64,000 nucleotides of DNA from Planctomycetota bacterium. Its GTDB lineage: Bacteria > Planctomycetota > SZUA-567. Below, piece by piece: positions 10,147 to 18,147 of the stretch. The notes under the pieces were generated by a model. The model had not been told where the DNA came from. It searched no databases and saw nothing but the letters and a program-made list of their open reading frames with translations. Location: positions 80,450 through 144,449 of the forward strand of contig JAGUZQ010000060.1 in the NCBI GenBank assembly GCA_020060765.1. Direction: 5' to 3'. The stretch's first letter is position 1. Each line of letters starts with the position of its first letter. Made by a program: the position numbers and the translations under genes.

Positions 10147-12318
10147 TTACGGTTCGCTGGTTTTGGCGCGGAAAATGCCGGTTTTGAGCGCTCGGCGCTG
10201 CTGGGAGGCGGATTTGCGCGAGAGCTTGTACAGTTCTTCCTGGCTGCGGACTACTTTCCTGCCCCGCGCCACCCGGCGGTAGCTGCCGTCGGGAAGCATT
10301 TCCCACGCTTTGCTGTTGTCGGCGAAAGCGGCTTCGAGGATGGCTAGCGCCACCGCTTTCGTTTCCGGCGAAAGCACCGGAAAAAACAGCTCCAGCCGCC
10401 GGTCGAAATTTCGCTCCATCCAGTCGGCACTGGAGAGATAAACCTCTTCCTGTCCGCCGTTGCGGTAGTGGAAAATCCGGGGGTGCTCCAGGAAGCGGTC
10501 GAGAATGCTGCGTACGGTTATGTTTTCCGACAGTCCCGGCACCCCGGCTCTGAGGCGGCACATGCCGCGGATCATCAGCACGATTCTAACTCCCGCCTGG
10601 CTGGCGCGGTATAGGGCTTCGATCACCTCCGGATCGATCAGCGAGTTCATTTTGGCGCGGATGAAGGACGGCGTCTCCGGCGTGTGCTTGTCGATTTCCC
10701 GCTGGATCAGAGCCAGCACGCGGTTGCGCAGGTTGGTGGGCGCCATCTCGATCAGGTTCCACTTCGGCGGCAGCGAGTAGCCGGTGATTACGTTGAAGAA
10801 CGCCGAGATGTCGGCGCCGATTTCCGGGCGCGTGGTGAACAGCCCCAGGTCGGTGTAAAGCCGGGCGGTGCGGTCGTTGTAATTGCCGGTGGAGAGGTGG
10901 ACGTAGCGCCGGATGCCGTCGTCGTCCTGCCTGACTATCAGGGCGACCTTGGAGTGGGTCTTGTAGCCGACCACGCCGTAGATGACGTGCGCGCCCGCAT
11001 CGTCCAGGCGCTTGGCCCAGGCGATGTTGGCCTCCTCGTCGAACCGGGCGCGGAGTTCCACCAGCACCGCCACCTGCTTGCCGTTTTCCGCCGCTCGCAC
11101 CAGCGCCTGCACCAACGGGCTGCCGCCGGAGACGCGGTATAGCGTGATTTTGATCGCCAGAACCTTGGGGTCGTCGGCGGCTTTGTCGATCAGCTCCACC
11201 ACCGGGTCGAAGCTTTGGTAGGGGTGATGCAGGATGAAATCGTGCTCCCGCATGACCGAAAAAATATCTGTGCCGTTGACCAGCAGCGGGTGCATCTGCG
11301 GCGGCCACTTTTCGTCCGACAGGTCGGGTCGGTCGATAAGGCCCGTGAAGGCGAAAAAACGCTTCAGGTTGAGGATGGAAGGAATGCGGTAAATGTCGCG
11401 CTCCTCCAGCCCCAGGTCGTGCCTGAGTTCCTCCGCCACCTCGGCAGGCATTTCCTCTTCAATTTCCAGGCGCACCGGCATTCCCTTGCGGCGGGTGCGC
11501 AATTCCTTTTCGATCGCCTGCATCAGATCATCCACGCGCTCGTCGTCGACGGTAAAGTCGGCGTCGCGGGTGACTCGGAAAGGATAGGCGAAATCTATCT
11601 GGTACCCGCCCAGCAGGTGTTCGGCAAACATGGTGATGATGTCTTCCATCAGGGCGATGCGGTAACTAGCCTTGTCTCCCGGCAGGCGGACGAAGCGGCT
11701 GAGCCCCAGGGGAATCTGCACCAGAACTTTGCTGGCCTTGCGGAAAAACCGCGAGTCGACGGGCAGGATGCCGGTGGAGCGGCGCGGCAGGTTTCCGTTT
11801 TCCGCGCCGGAGTTTATCGGGCTAATCCGGAACATGATGTAAACCGCGCCGTTAGCAAGAAGGGGAAACGGATGACCCGTGTCGACCGCCATGGGGGTAA
11901 GTACCGGCATGATCTGTTCGTCAAAAAACTGGCGCAGGAACCCCCGGTCATCGGCGGTGAAGTCATTCCGGCGCGTCAGCCTGATGCCGTTGGCCGCCAG
12001 TTCCGGCAGGATTTTTTCGTGCAGGCAGGCGTACTGTCGCGCGACCAGGTTCCGCGTCTTAACGGAAATCTGCGCCAGCGTTTGCGTGGGAGTGAGGCCG
12101 TCGGGGCCGAGGGAGCCGGATTTTTCCTCTTCCGCCCGGTGGTTCATCGCCACGCGCACCATAAAGAATTCGTCGAGATTGGAGGAGGCGATGGCGATAA
12201 ATTTAAGCCGCTCCAGCAGCGGCACCTCCTCGTTCTCCGCCTCGGCGAGCACACGGAAATTAAAATCCAGCCAGGACAGGTCGCGGTTGATGTAATGTTC
12301 GGGATTAAGCGGTTCCAT
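10147..12318 (-). CDS. ppk1: polyphosphate kinase 1
   Basis: 723 residues (family usually about 690). It reversibly polymerises the gamma phosphate of ATP into inorganic polyphosphate. The N-terminal domain begins INRDLSWLDFNFRVL. The two phospholipase-D-like catalytic domains carry the active-site histidines in KTHSK (H455) and FLEHPRIF (H612), and the STGNYNDRTARLYTD stretch is intact. Odd: residues about 175-196 are an in-frame insertion relative to the family, ahead of VQIPLGLSRFVRLP. It contains RRSTGILPVDSR and looks like a captured dispersed repeat. The gene is convergent with the ABC operon, with only nine bases between stops, and is followed upstream by a MITE-like repeat. No exopolyphosphatase gene is visible nearby. 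Confidence 0.95.
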   Translation of the reverse strand: MEPLNPEHYINRDLSWLDFNFRVLAEAENEEVPLLERLKFIAIASSNLDEFFMVRVAMNHRAEEEKSGSLGPDGLTPTQTLAQISVKTRNLVARQYACLHEKILPELAANGIRLTRRNDFTADDRGFLRQFFDEQIMPVLTPMAVDTGHPFPLLANGAVYIMFRISPINSGAENGNLPRRSTGILPVDSRFFRKASKVLVQIPLGLSRFVRLPGDKASYRIALMEDIITMFAEHLLGGYQIDFAYPFRVTRDADFTVDDERVDDLMQAIEKELRTRRKGMPVRLEIEEEMPAEVAEELRHDLGLEERDIYRIPSILNLKRFFAFTGLIDRPDLSDEKWPPQMHPLLVNGTDIFSVMREHDFILHHPYQSFDPVVELIDKAADDPKVLAIKITLYRVSGGSPLVQALVRAAENGKQVAVLVELRARFDEEANIAWAKRLDDAGAHVIYGVVGYKTHSKVALIVRQDDDGIRRYVHLSTGNYNDRTARLYTDLGLFTTRPEIGADISAFFNVITGYSLPPKWNLIEMAPTNLRNRVLALIQREIDKHTPETPSFIRAKMNSLIDPEVIEALYRASQAGVRIVLMIRGMCRLRAGVPGLSENITVRSILDRFLEHPRIFHYRNGGQEEVYLSSADWMERNFDRRLELFFPVLSPETKAVALAILEAAFADNSKAWEMLPDGSYRRVARGRKVVRSQEELYKLSRKSASQQRRALKTGIFRAKTSEP

Positions 12319-12450
12319 GTTTTCTCCGCTACAGCAGATTTCGCTGCAGGCACCCTAGCGGACATCTGCTAGAAAATTATTAGTAAATCCGCAAATCCGT
12401 GTTTTATTGCCAATAGTTTCGGTTATTCATAATATTTCGGGCTAAGACCA

Positions 12451-12577
12451 AATATGGTTCAGTTAAGGAAGACCCGTTCGATTGAACAACTAAACTTACG
12501 GATCGTCATTCCTGCCTTCGCAGGAATGACGCGCGTTAATATGTTGGTGAACCGGAAAGATTTTCCTTAACCGTATT
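12451..12577. repeat. MITE-like palindromic element, copy 1
   Basis: The core is a perfect hairpin, CGTCATTCCTGC-CTTC-GCAGGAATGACG (12504-12531). It is flanked by outer inverted ends: AATATGGTTCAGTTAAGGAA at 12451-12470 and TTTTCCTTAACCGTATT at 12561-12577, which is related to the complement of the left end. It fills most of the 263-base gap between the ppk1 start (12318) and the methyltransferase stop (12582). There is no coding potential. Confidence 0.75.
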
Positions 12578-12581
12578 GCCT

Positions 12582-13454
12582 TTAGTCCAGATAAGGCTGC
12601 GCCCGTTTGGTTTCGTCCGGGTTTACTCCCCCGTCCTTACTTTTCCAGGCGACGTTAACTGTCAACGCCTCACCGTTTTCCCCGAGATTGTCATAGGTTC
12701 TGGTTTCCAGATGGCAGAACCCGGCCATGCGCGCGAGGTCGCGCCAATGGTTCCAGGTCCAGTAACCGGGACGCCTGAGCATGGTACTTTCCAGCCGGGA
12801 GGAGCCGTTGTCGTCGATGATGTATAGGTTGCGTTCGTCGAGGAAATCGGTGGCCAGTTCCCGCTGCACCAGCTTGGCGCAGGCGAGGCGTCCCTCGCGA
12901 TGGAACCAGTCGATCGATTCTTTCTGGCCGCTTCCCCACCGGTCGAACAGGCGGCGCACGCCTTCGTCTTCAGGCGAATTTTCCGGCACGCCGGTAAACA
13001 TCAGGAAACCGCCGGGATTGAGCGCGTGATACATGCCGATCAGGGAAGAGCCGAGGCTGTCCCATTCCGGTTCCTCGGCGAGGGAGGTGTTGATGATCGC
13101 GTCGAAATGATGGGGCATGTTCTTGGGTATCTGTCCCCAGGAAGAGACGAAAAAAGTGGTGGAGCAGTTTTCCAGCCGCGCCAGTTCGCGCGCGTGGTTC
13201 ACGGCGATATGGGAAATGTCAGAGCCGATTACGTTAAGCCCCATCTCCGCCAGGCAGACGGTCTGCCGCCCCAGCCCGCAGGCGCAGTCCAGCGCCACTT
13301 CCGCGTGAACCAGCCGCGCGAGGTCGTGGAACGCCTTGCACACGCCGCCGTTTGCGCCCAGCAGTTCGGTGCGGAAAGACCGCCGCCACTCCTCCCGCCG
13401 GAACCATTCCCAGCGGTGCATCATATCCCAGTCGGTTTTCGGCGCTTCGCCCAT
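12582..13454 (-). CDS. class I SAM-dependent methyltransferase
   Basis: 290 residues. A Rossmann-type methyltransferase core starts near residue 50: motif I is ALDCACGLGRQTVCLAEMG (C replaces the more usual G/D pattern), motif II acidic end NVIGSDISHIAVNHAREL, and motif IV/post-I FDAIINTSLAEE. The N-terminal 45 residues are rich in W and R (WEWFRREEWRRSFRTEL). The C-terminal third is extra and not recognised. The substrate is unknown. It stands alone, bounded upstream by argC in the same direction (153-base gap) and downstream by a MITE-like repeat. Confidence 0.75.
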   Translation of the reverse strand: MGEAPKTDWDMMHRWEWFRREEWRRSFRTELLGANGGVCKAFHDLARLVHAEVALDCACGLGRQTVCLAEMGLNVIGSDISHIAVNHARELARLENCSTTFFVSSWGQIPKNMPHHFDAIINTSLAEEPEWDSLGSSLIGMYHALNPGGFLMFTGVPENSPEDEGVRRLFDRWGSGQKESIDWFHREGRLACAKLVQRELATDFLDERNLYIIDDNGSSRLESTMLRRPGYWTWNHWRDLARMAGFCHLETRTYDNLGENGEALTVNVAWKSKDGGVNPDETKRAQPYLD

Positions 13455-13607
13455 GATTTTCCCCTTCTACATTTTCCGCCGCCAGAGGCAGTTACAGGGA
13501 CTAGGGGACTAAGAAAAATCCTTTGCAGGCGCGGTACCGATAACTCCTGATTGCGAAAAACTTACGGCAAGCAGGGAAATCTTTGACCAGAGCCTTAGTC
13601 CCTGAAA

Positions 13608-14666
13608 CTACGGATGCGCTCCCGGCAGATCCAGCCCCAGGGTCTCCTCCAGCCCGAACATTATATTGAGATTCTGCACCGCGCTCCCGGCCTGCCCCTT
13701 GACCAGATTGTCGATGTGGCTGATGACGCGAAAAACTCCCGCGCGTTCGTCGCAGGCGACGGTGATAAGCGCGCGGTTGGAACCGCGCACCGCCCCCGTC
13801 GACGCGGGCTGTTTAAAATCCTTCACCAGCACGAACGGCTCGCCTGCATACATATCCCGGTAGGCCGACAGAACTTTTTCCTGCGTCATGCCCGTTGGCA
13901 GGCGACCGTACAGGCAACTCAAAATGCCGCGCGTCATCGGCACGACCTGCGGCGTGAACGTCAAACGCACGTCTGCGCCACAGAGCAGTTTCATTTCCCG
14001 TTCGATTTCCATCACGTGCTGGTGCCCGGTCAGGCGATAGGCGTAGGCGTTGTCGTATTGTTCGGGATAATGGAAGCCGGGCGTCGGTTTTTTTCCCGCG
14101 CCGCTGACGCCGGTCTTGCAGTCGCAGGCCACGCCCTGCTTTTCCACCAAGCCGTGTTTGAACGCCGGAGCCAGGCCGAGGATGCAGCTGGCGGCGAAAC
14201 AGCCTGGATTGCCCACTACCCGCGCGGCGGCGATCTCCCGCCGGTGCAGTTCCGACAGGCCGTACACGCTTTCCGGCAGCAACGCGGGAGATTTATGCAC
14301 TGGATCCTTGCCGATGCGGGTGGCGTATTCGCGGAAGAGTTCCGTGCTGTTGAAGCGGAAGTCGCCGGAATAATCCAGCACTTTGCGTCCGGCGTCGAGT
14401 TCGCTTTGCGCGCCGACCTGTCCCACTCCGTCAGGGGTGGAGAAAACAGTCACGTCGGCGTCGGCATTTTTCGCCTCCTCCGAATCAGGCGCAACTATGT
14501 TCAGATCGGAATATCCTTCCAGATAAGGCCACGCCTCGGAGATTTTTTTACCGGCGTCCTGCAGCGCCACGGCGCAGACGATTTTCATTTCCGGATGCCG
14601 CAGGAGGAATTCGATCATTCCCAACCCGCCGTAACCGGTCGCCCCGATCAGTTTTACTTTTATCAT
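13608..14666 (-). CDS. argC: N-acetyl-gamma-glutamyl-phosphate reductase
   Basis: 352 residues. NADPH-dependent reduction of N-acetylglutamyl phosphate to the semialdehyde, third step of arginine synthesis. The nucleotide-binding start IGATGYGGLGMIEFLLRHP, the catalytic cysteine C156 in VVGNPGCFAAS, SGAGKKPTPGFHYPEQ and the substrate-loop region GHQHVMEIE are all present. Length is normal for the long-type enzyme. Twenty bases separate it from rsfS upstream, so it is probably the last gene of the minus-strand unit that begins near 17.8 kb. No other arginine gene is in the window. Confidence 0.95.
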   Translation of the reverse strand: MIKVKLIGATGYGGLGMIEFLLRHPEMKIVCAVALQDAGKKISEAWPYLEGYSDLNIVAPDSEEAKNADADVTVFSTPDGVGQVGAQSELDAGRKVLDYSGDFRFNSTELFREYATRIGKDPVHKSPALLPESVYGLSELHRREIAAARVVGNPGCFAASCILGLAPAFKHGLVEKQGVACDCKTGVSGAGKKPTPGFHYPEQYDNAYAYRLTGHQHVMEIEREMKLLCGADVRLTFTPQVVPMTRGILSCLYGRLPTGMTQEKVLSAYRDMYAGEPFVLVKDFKQPASTGAVRGSNRALITVACDERAGVFRVISHIDNLVKGQAGSAVQNLNIMFGLEETLGLDLPGAHP

Positions 14667-14685
14667 GGTTTTCTTCCGGAAAAGA

Positions 14686-15084
14686 TCAGTCCTGTTCCTT
14701 GAAAAACTCGCTTCCCCAGTCTATTTTCCGCGCGTCGCCCCACAGGGTTTCAAGCTGGTAGAATTCGCGGCATTCCGCTGAGAACAGGTGTACCATCACG
14801 TCGCCGCAGTCGAGCAAAGCCCACTTGCCCTCGGTGATGCCGTTGCGGGAAAGCACGCGGCATTTCTCCTCCGCCATCACCCGCTCGATTTCGCGGATAA
14901 TGCCTTTCATTTGCGGGGAACTGCTGGCGGTGGCGATTACGAAAAAATCGGTGTAATCGCAGATTTTCCGGAGATCGAGCACGATCACGTTCTCGGCGCG
15001 TTTCTCCGCGCACTCCCGCGCCGCGCGCGCGGCCAAGGTTTCGTTGCGCTTTTCCGCCGCTTTCAGTGTTGCCGTTTTCGCCAT
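14686..15084 (-). CDS. rsfS: ribosome silencing factor (RsfS/Iojap)
   Basis: 132 residues. Binds ribosomal protein uL14 on the large subunit and blocks subunit joining when nutrients are scarce. Typical signature: VLDLRKICDYTDFFVIATASSSPQMKGI, then GITEGKWALLDCGDVMVHLFSAECREFYQLETLWGDA, close to the family consensus. The first 35 residues are a charged, alanine-rich extension. AAGGGAACC precedes the ATG. It is usually found beside nadD; here it sits between argC and an uncharacterised gene. Confidence 0.93.
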   Translation of the reverse strand: MAKTATLKAAEKRNETLAARAARECAEKRAENVIVLDLRKICDYTDFFVIATASSSPQMKGIIREIERVMAEEKCRVLSRNGITEGKWALLDCGDVMVHLFSAECREFYQLETLWGDARKIDWGSEFFKEQD

Positions 15085-15125
15085 TTAACCGGTTCCCTTT
15101 ACAAGTAGAAAAATGCTTGAATTGT

Positions 15126-15644
15126 TCACAACCCCCCTCGAAGTTTCATCCGTTCCAGCGCTTCGGCGATGTTGGCGGGGGCGCTGCGCACCACCTGGCT
15201 GCCGATGTAGAGCAGCACCGAGAGCGTCCAGACGTTATCAGGCGCGACCAGCACGGCGGTGCGGATATCGTTGTCGCGGTCGAGCTGGTTGACCACTTTC
15301 TCGATGCTTGCCTCCAGGGGGCCGCGTTCGTCGGTGGCGCCTTCAGATTTATTGATGTATTTGGCTATCGGCATCTCGATCTGCCGCGCCAGAAACACCG
15401 GGAAAGCCTTGTCTCCGCCGAAGTCGAAGCCTTCGAACTCCGCCGCCTGCCCCGGCACCGAAATACTGGGACGGCTGGCGGTGACCTCGCCCCGGCGCAG
15501 GACGACGTCGCCTGTATTTCTGGCCGAATCCGAGAGACAGACATAAGGCAGCCTCGTCGCTCCGAAGGTATAGAGCGGGTTTTTGCGGGCGCGGATGATG
15601 TTGGTCCGCTGGCTGGCAAAGGCGATGGCTTCGTTGAAATCCAT
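15126..15644 (-). CDS. conserved-looking protein of unknown function
   Basis: 172 residues from the ATG at 15644, chosen because AGGAACACCT lies just ahead; the open frame extends 13 codons further upstream without a site. No signal peptide or membrane segment. Mixed alpha/beta with segments such as RPSISVPGQAAEFEGFDFGG, ASIEKVVNQLDRDNDIRTAVLVA and VWTLSVLLYIGSQVVRSAPANIAEALERM. I do not recognise a family. It sits 61 bases after the TPR-like gene and 41 before rsfS, so it belongs to the same minus-strand unit. Codon use matches its neighbours. Confidence 0.7.
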   Translation of the reverse strand: MDFNEAIAFASQRTNIIRARKNPLYTFGATRLPYVCLSDSARNTGDVVLRRGEVTASRPSISVPGQAAEFEGFDFGGDKAFPVFLARQIEMPIAKYINKSEGATDERGPLEASIEKVVNQLDRDNDIRTAVLVAPDNVWTLSVLLYIGSQVVRSAPANIAEALERMKLRGGL

Positions 15645-15705
15645 AGGTGTTCCTGTCAAAAAAATACCGTCGCATGTTACCAAAGACCGAGAGGCGGGGT
15701 CAAGC

Positions 15706-16875
15706 TTATTCGTCGCCGGCTGCGGGAGGATAAATTCCCGTGTGCTGCGCTGCCTTGCGCATCAGCCCCTCCAGATCGGTGCCGGAATGCTTTTCCAGGA
15801 CATCCCTGGTTGCGTCGATGATTTCCTTCGCCTTCTTTTCCTTGTCTTCCGGCTTGCTTTCCTCCTTCGCCGGTTTTTCCGGCGGGGGAGGGGTGTTTAT
15901 ACGCGGGGCGTTGCCGAGGGTGAAGGCGGTGTCGGCGCGGCCTTCGCCGTTGTTGACATGGTCGCGGCAGGTGACAAACAGGGAGTAATTGCCGGGCGGG
16001 AGGTCGACCGGGAAGCGCAGCCAGATGCTGACATGCAGATCGCGCACCGGTCCGCGATAGGTGTGCCGCCACTGGCCGTGGTCGGGGCTTTCCCAGACTA
16101 TCTTTTGCTTTTCGTCCTTGACGCAGAGGCTGAAGCCCAGGTCGCAGAAGGCGGCGCCGGTTTCGGTGCGTCGGAATCCGGTTCCGTCCACCTCCACGTA
16201 GACCAGCGTGTTGTCGCCGGGCTGGAAAGCGTCATCGGGCTGGGGCGTGTAGAGGCGATAGGCGTTGATCTCCGAGCAGAACACCGGCGGCGACAGTCTG
16301 AGTTCGCGCTCCTGCACCATTCCGAGTTCGATCTGCCGCAGGTATTTTTCCGCCCGGGGGTAATCGTCCAGCAGGATATGGGTGTAGGCCAGCAGCAGCG
16401 GATAAAGCAGGTCTTTTTCATCGGCGGGGCCGGTTTTTTCCAGTTCTTTTCTGGCTTCCAGCGGCTTGTTGGCGAAAAGACAGTAACGCGCGTAAGTCAG
16501 CCGCGCTTCGCGGGAATTGCGGTCTGCCCCGAGTTTAGCCGCCAGGATTGCGCCCAGTCTCCGCGTCACTTCCTGGTCTTCCGGCAGGGAGTTTTTATCT
16601 TTTTTCAGTTGCAGATAGATGAACGAGCGGATCCGGCGCAGCGATGCCACCCGCACGGGCGAAGTCCCCACCCGCGTCAATTCCTCGTCCAGCAGGTGGT
16701 ACAGCAGGACGTAGTCGTCGAAGGAAACGCTGCCCGGCGCGCAGCCGTCCTCGCCGATTTCCGGATCGGGAAGCGTGTCCGCCGCCGGGGCGGGGAAAGC
16801 GAAGGCCGCGATCACGACGAACGCGGCCTCGATGGAATAAATTCGGGCTAGTGACAGGCTACCAGTCGATATCAT
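15706..16875 (-). CDS. secreted protein of unknown function with helical repeats
   Basis: 389 residues. N-terminal hydrophobic stretch (IEAAFVVIAAFAFPAPAAD) that fits a signal peptide cleaved after AxA near residue 32. Residues about 50-200 are helical and TPR-like (SVSFDDYVLLYHLLDEEL; LTYARYCLFANKPLEARKELE; YPLLLAYTHILLDDYPRAEKYL). Residues about 205-325 look like a beta-sandwich (QPGDNTLVYVEVDGTGF; LPPGNYSLFVTCRD). The tail is proline/lysine/glutamate rich and ends in a short helical cap. The start overlaps the upstream membrane-protein gene by 17 bases, so the two are coupled. Probably periplasmic; no enzymatic motif seen. Confidence 0.7.
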   Translation of the reverse strand: MISTGSLSLARIYSIEAAFVVIAAFAFPAPAADTLPDPEIGEDGCAPGSVSFDDYVLLYHLLDEELTRVGTSPVRVASLRRIRSFIYLQLKKDKNSLPEDQEVTRRLGAILAAKLGADRNSREARLTYARYCLFANKPLEARKELEKTGPADEKDLLYPLLLAYTHILLDDYPRAEKYLRQIELGMVQERELRLSPPVFCSEINAYRLYTPQPDDAFQPGDNTLVYVEVDGTGFRRTETGAAFCDLGFSLCVKDEKQKIVWESPDHGQWRHTYRGPVRDLHVSIWLRFPVDLPPGNYSLFVTCRDHVNNGEGRADTAFTLGNAPRINTPPPPEKPAKEESKPEDKEKKAKEIIDATRDVLEKHSGTDLEGLMRKAAQHTGIYPPAAGDE

Positions 16876-17845
16876 TTGTCTCCGCGTCTTTTTTCTCCGT
16901 ATTCTTAGCGGCGTCGGTTTTTTTCTCCGCGCCGGTTCCGGCGTCCCATTCGTTTGCCAAGGCAGATTCGGCGCCGCCGGAAGCAGCCTGTTTTTTCATT
17001 TCCTCATACAACTTCATTTCCGGCATGGTCAGTGTTTTGCGCCACTGGGAAAGATAAAGCCGGATGTCGTCGTCTATCTTGCCCGAACTTTCGATCCTGG
17101 CGTTGATGATTTCCGTCCCTTCGTTGCGTCGTAGTTCCTCGACAATCGCGCCCATTTTTTCAGCAGCATCCTCAGCCATGAGAATGGCGCTGATTTTTTT
17201 CCTCGGCTCTTCCTCGTCCTGGGACTGGCGATACAGTTCCTTGGCGTCTGTGAACAGTTTTTTCCCCACCGGCGTCGCCTCGGAGGCGCGCTTGAGCAGA
17301 TCCTTCACGTATTTCTCTTCCAGAACATCGCCTTGCCTGGTCTTATAGCCTATTTCCTTCTTGACTTCTTCTACTTCCGACTCGACAGCCTTGTAAGTGC
17401 CCCAAATGGCTTCGTAAATCCACAGGGCAGGGGGGTATGGTTTGGACTTGCCGATAAGCAGGGGGATTTTATAGGTTCCGGCGATCACGCAGAAAACCAG
17501 CATGAACAGCTCAAGCCCCCAGGTGACAAGTCTGGCGCGGAAGCGCATTTTGTCGCGCCGGGCTGAAATCTCCGGCGAGAGAGTTTCTTCTTTTTGCCTT
17601 CTGCGGGAGCGCGTGGAGGAGATCGGTGTACTGATAGCCGCAATGCCGCCGCTTACCGGAAGGAACGCGCCGGTGTCTTCCTCGTCGGCGTATTCTTCCT
17701 CGGGAATCAGGAAGCACAGCGGGATTATTTCGTCTGTTTCGCCGGAGTTGTTTTCCGTCAGCGGCGCCAAGCTTTCCTGGAAAGGATATTCGCTCAATTC
17801 GGTCGCTTCCTCGGCGGCGGTCAACGGCTCCAGCGTCATCGTCAT
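16859..17845 (-). CDS. single-pass membrane protein of unknown function
   Basis: 328 residues. An acidic N-terminal cytoplasmic part (about 1-105, many E and T, ending in a basic RSRRRQKEE patch) leads to one membrane helix (about 115-137, LVTWGLELFMLVFCVIAGTY). The rest is helical and charged: AIWGTYKAVESEVEEVKKEIG, LLKRASEATPVGKKLFTDAKELYR, MAEDAAEKMGAIVEELRRN. The C-terminus is low-complexity and lysine/aspartate rich. It is coupled to the secreted TPR-like protein downstream. The pair may form an envelope complex, but I see no known domain. Confidence 0.65.
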   Translation of the reverse strand: MTMTLEPLTAAEEATELSEYPFQESLAPLTENNSGETDEIIPLCFLIPEEEYADEEDTGAFLPVSGGIAAISTPISSTRSRRRQKEETLSPEISARRDKMRFRARLVTWGLELFMLVFCVIAGTYKIPLLIGKSKPYPPALWIYEAIWGTYKAVESEVEEVKKEIGYKTRQGDVLEEKYVKDLLKRASEATPVGKKLFTDAKELYRQSQDEEEPRKKISAILMAEDAAEKMGAIVEELRRNEGTEIINARIESSGKIDDDIRLYLSQWRKTLTMPEMKLYEEMKKQAASGGAESALANEWDAGTGAEKKTDAAKNTEKKDAETNDIDW

Positions 17846-17990
17846 TGGGCAGGCACCTCGCGTAAAATATACTAAGGTTCACTCCGCAAAGCAGTTTATT
17901 ACGTTATTCATAAGGATAACCTCTGGATAAAATATTGTCAAATCGAATTTTCGTCGGCGTGGAACTATTTCAGGGAAATCATCTTAAAAT

Positions 17991-18131
17991 CCGTGCGCGG
18001 CTTTACAAAAGAACTTACGACCGTCATTCCCGCGGAGGCGGGAATCCAGTGGAGAAACCGTACGCCACGACGTCTGGATTTCCGCTTGCGCGGGAATGAC
18101 GATACAGGTTTTCCTATAATTAAACCGTATC
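17991..18131. repeat. MITE-like palindromic element, copy 2 (composite)
   Basis: Two half-sites face each other: CCGTCATTCCCGCGGAGGCG at 18021-18040 running into GGAATCCAGTGG, and CTGGATTTCCGC...GCGGGAATGACG ending at 18102. Each half is itself a small palindrome, so the whole folds as a long hairpin. The right outer end TTTTCCTATAATTAAACCGT matches the family terminus; the left outer end is degenerate. Together with about 145 bases of AT-richer DNA (17846-17990) with nothing recognisable, it fills the gap between the membrane-protein gene and the GH20-like gene. Confidence 0.75.
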
Positions 18132-18147
18132 AGCTTTAAGCCGCAGG

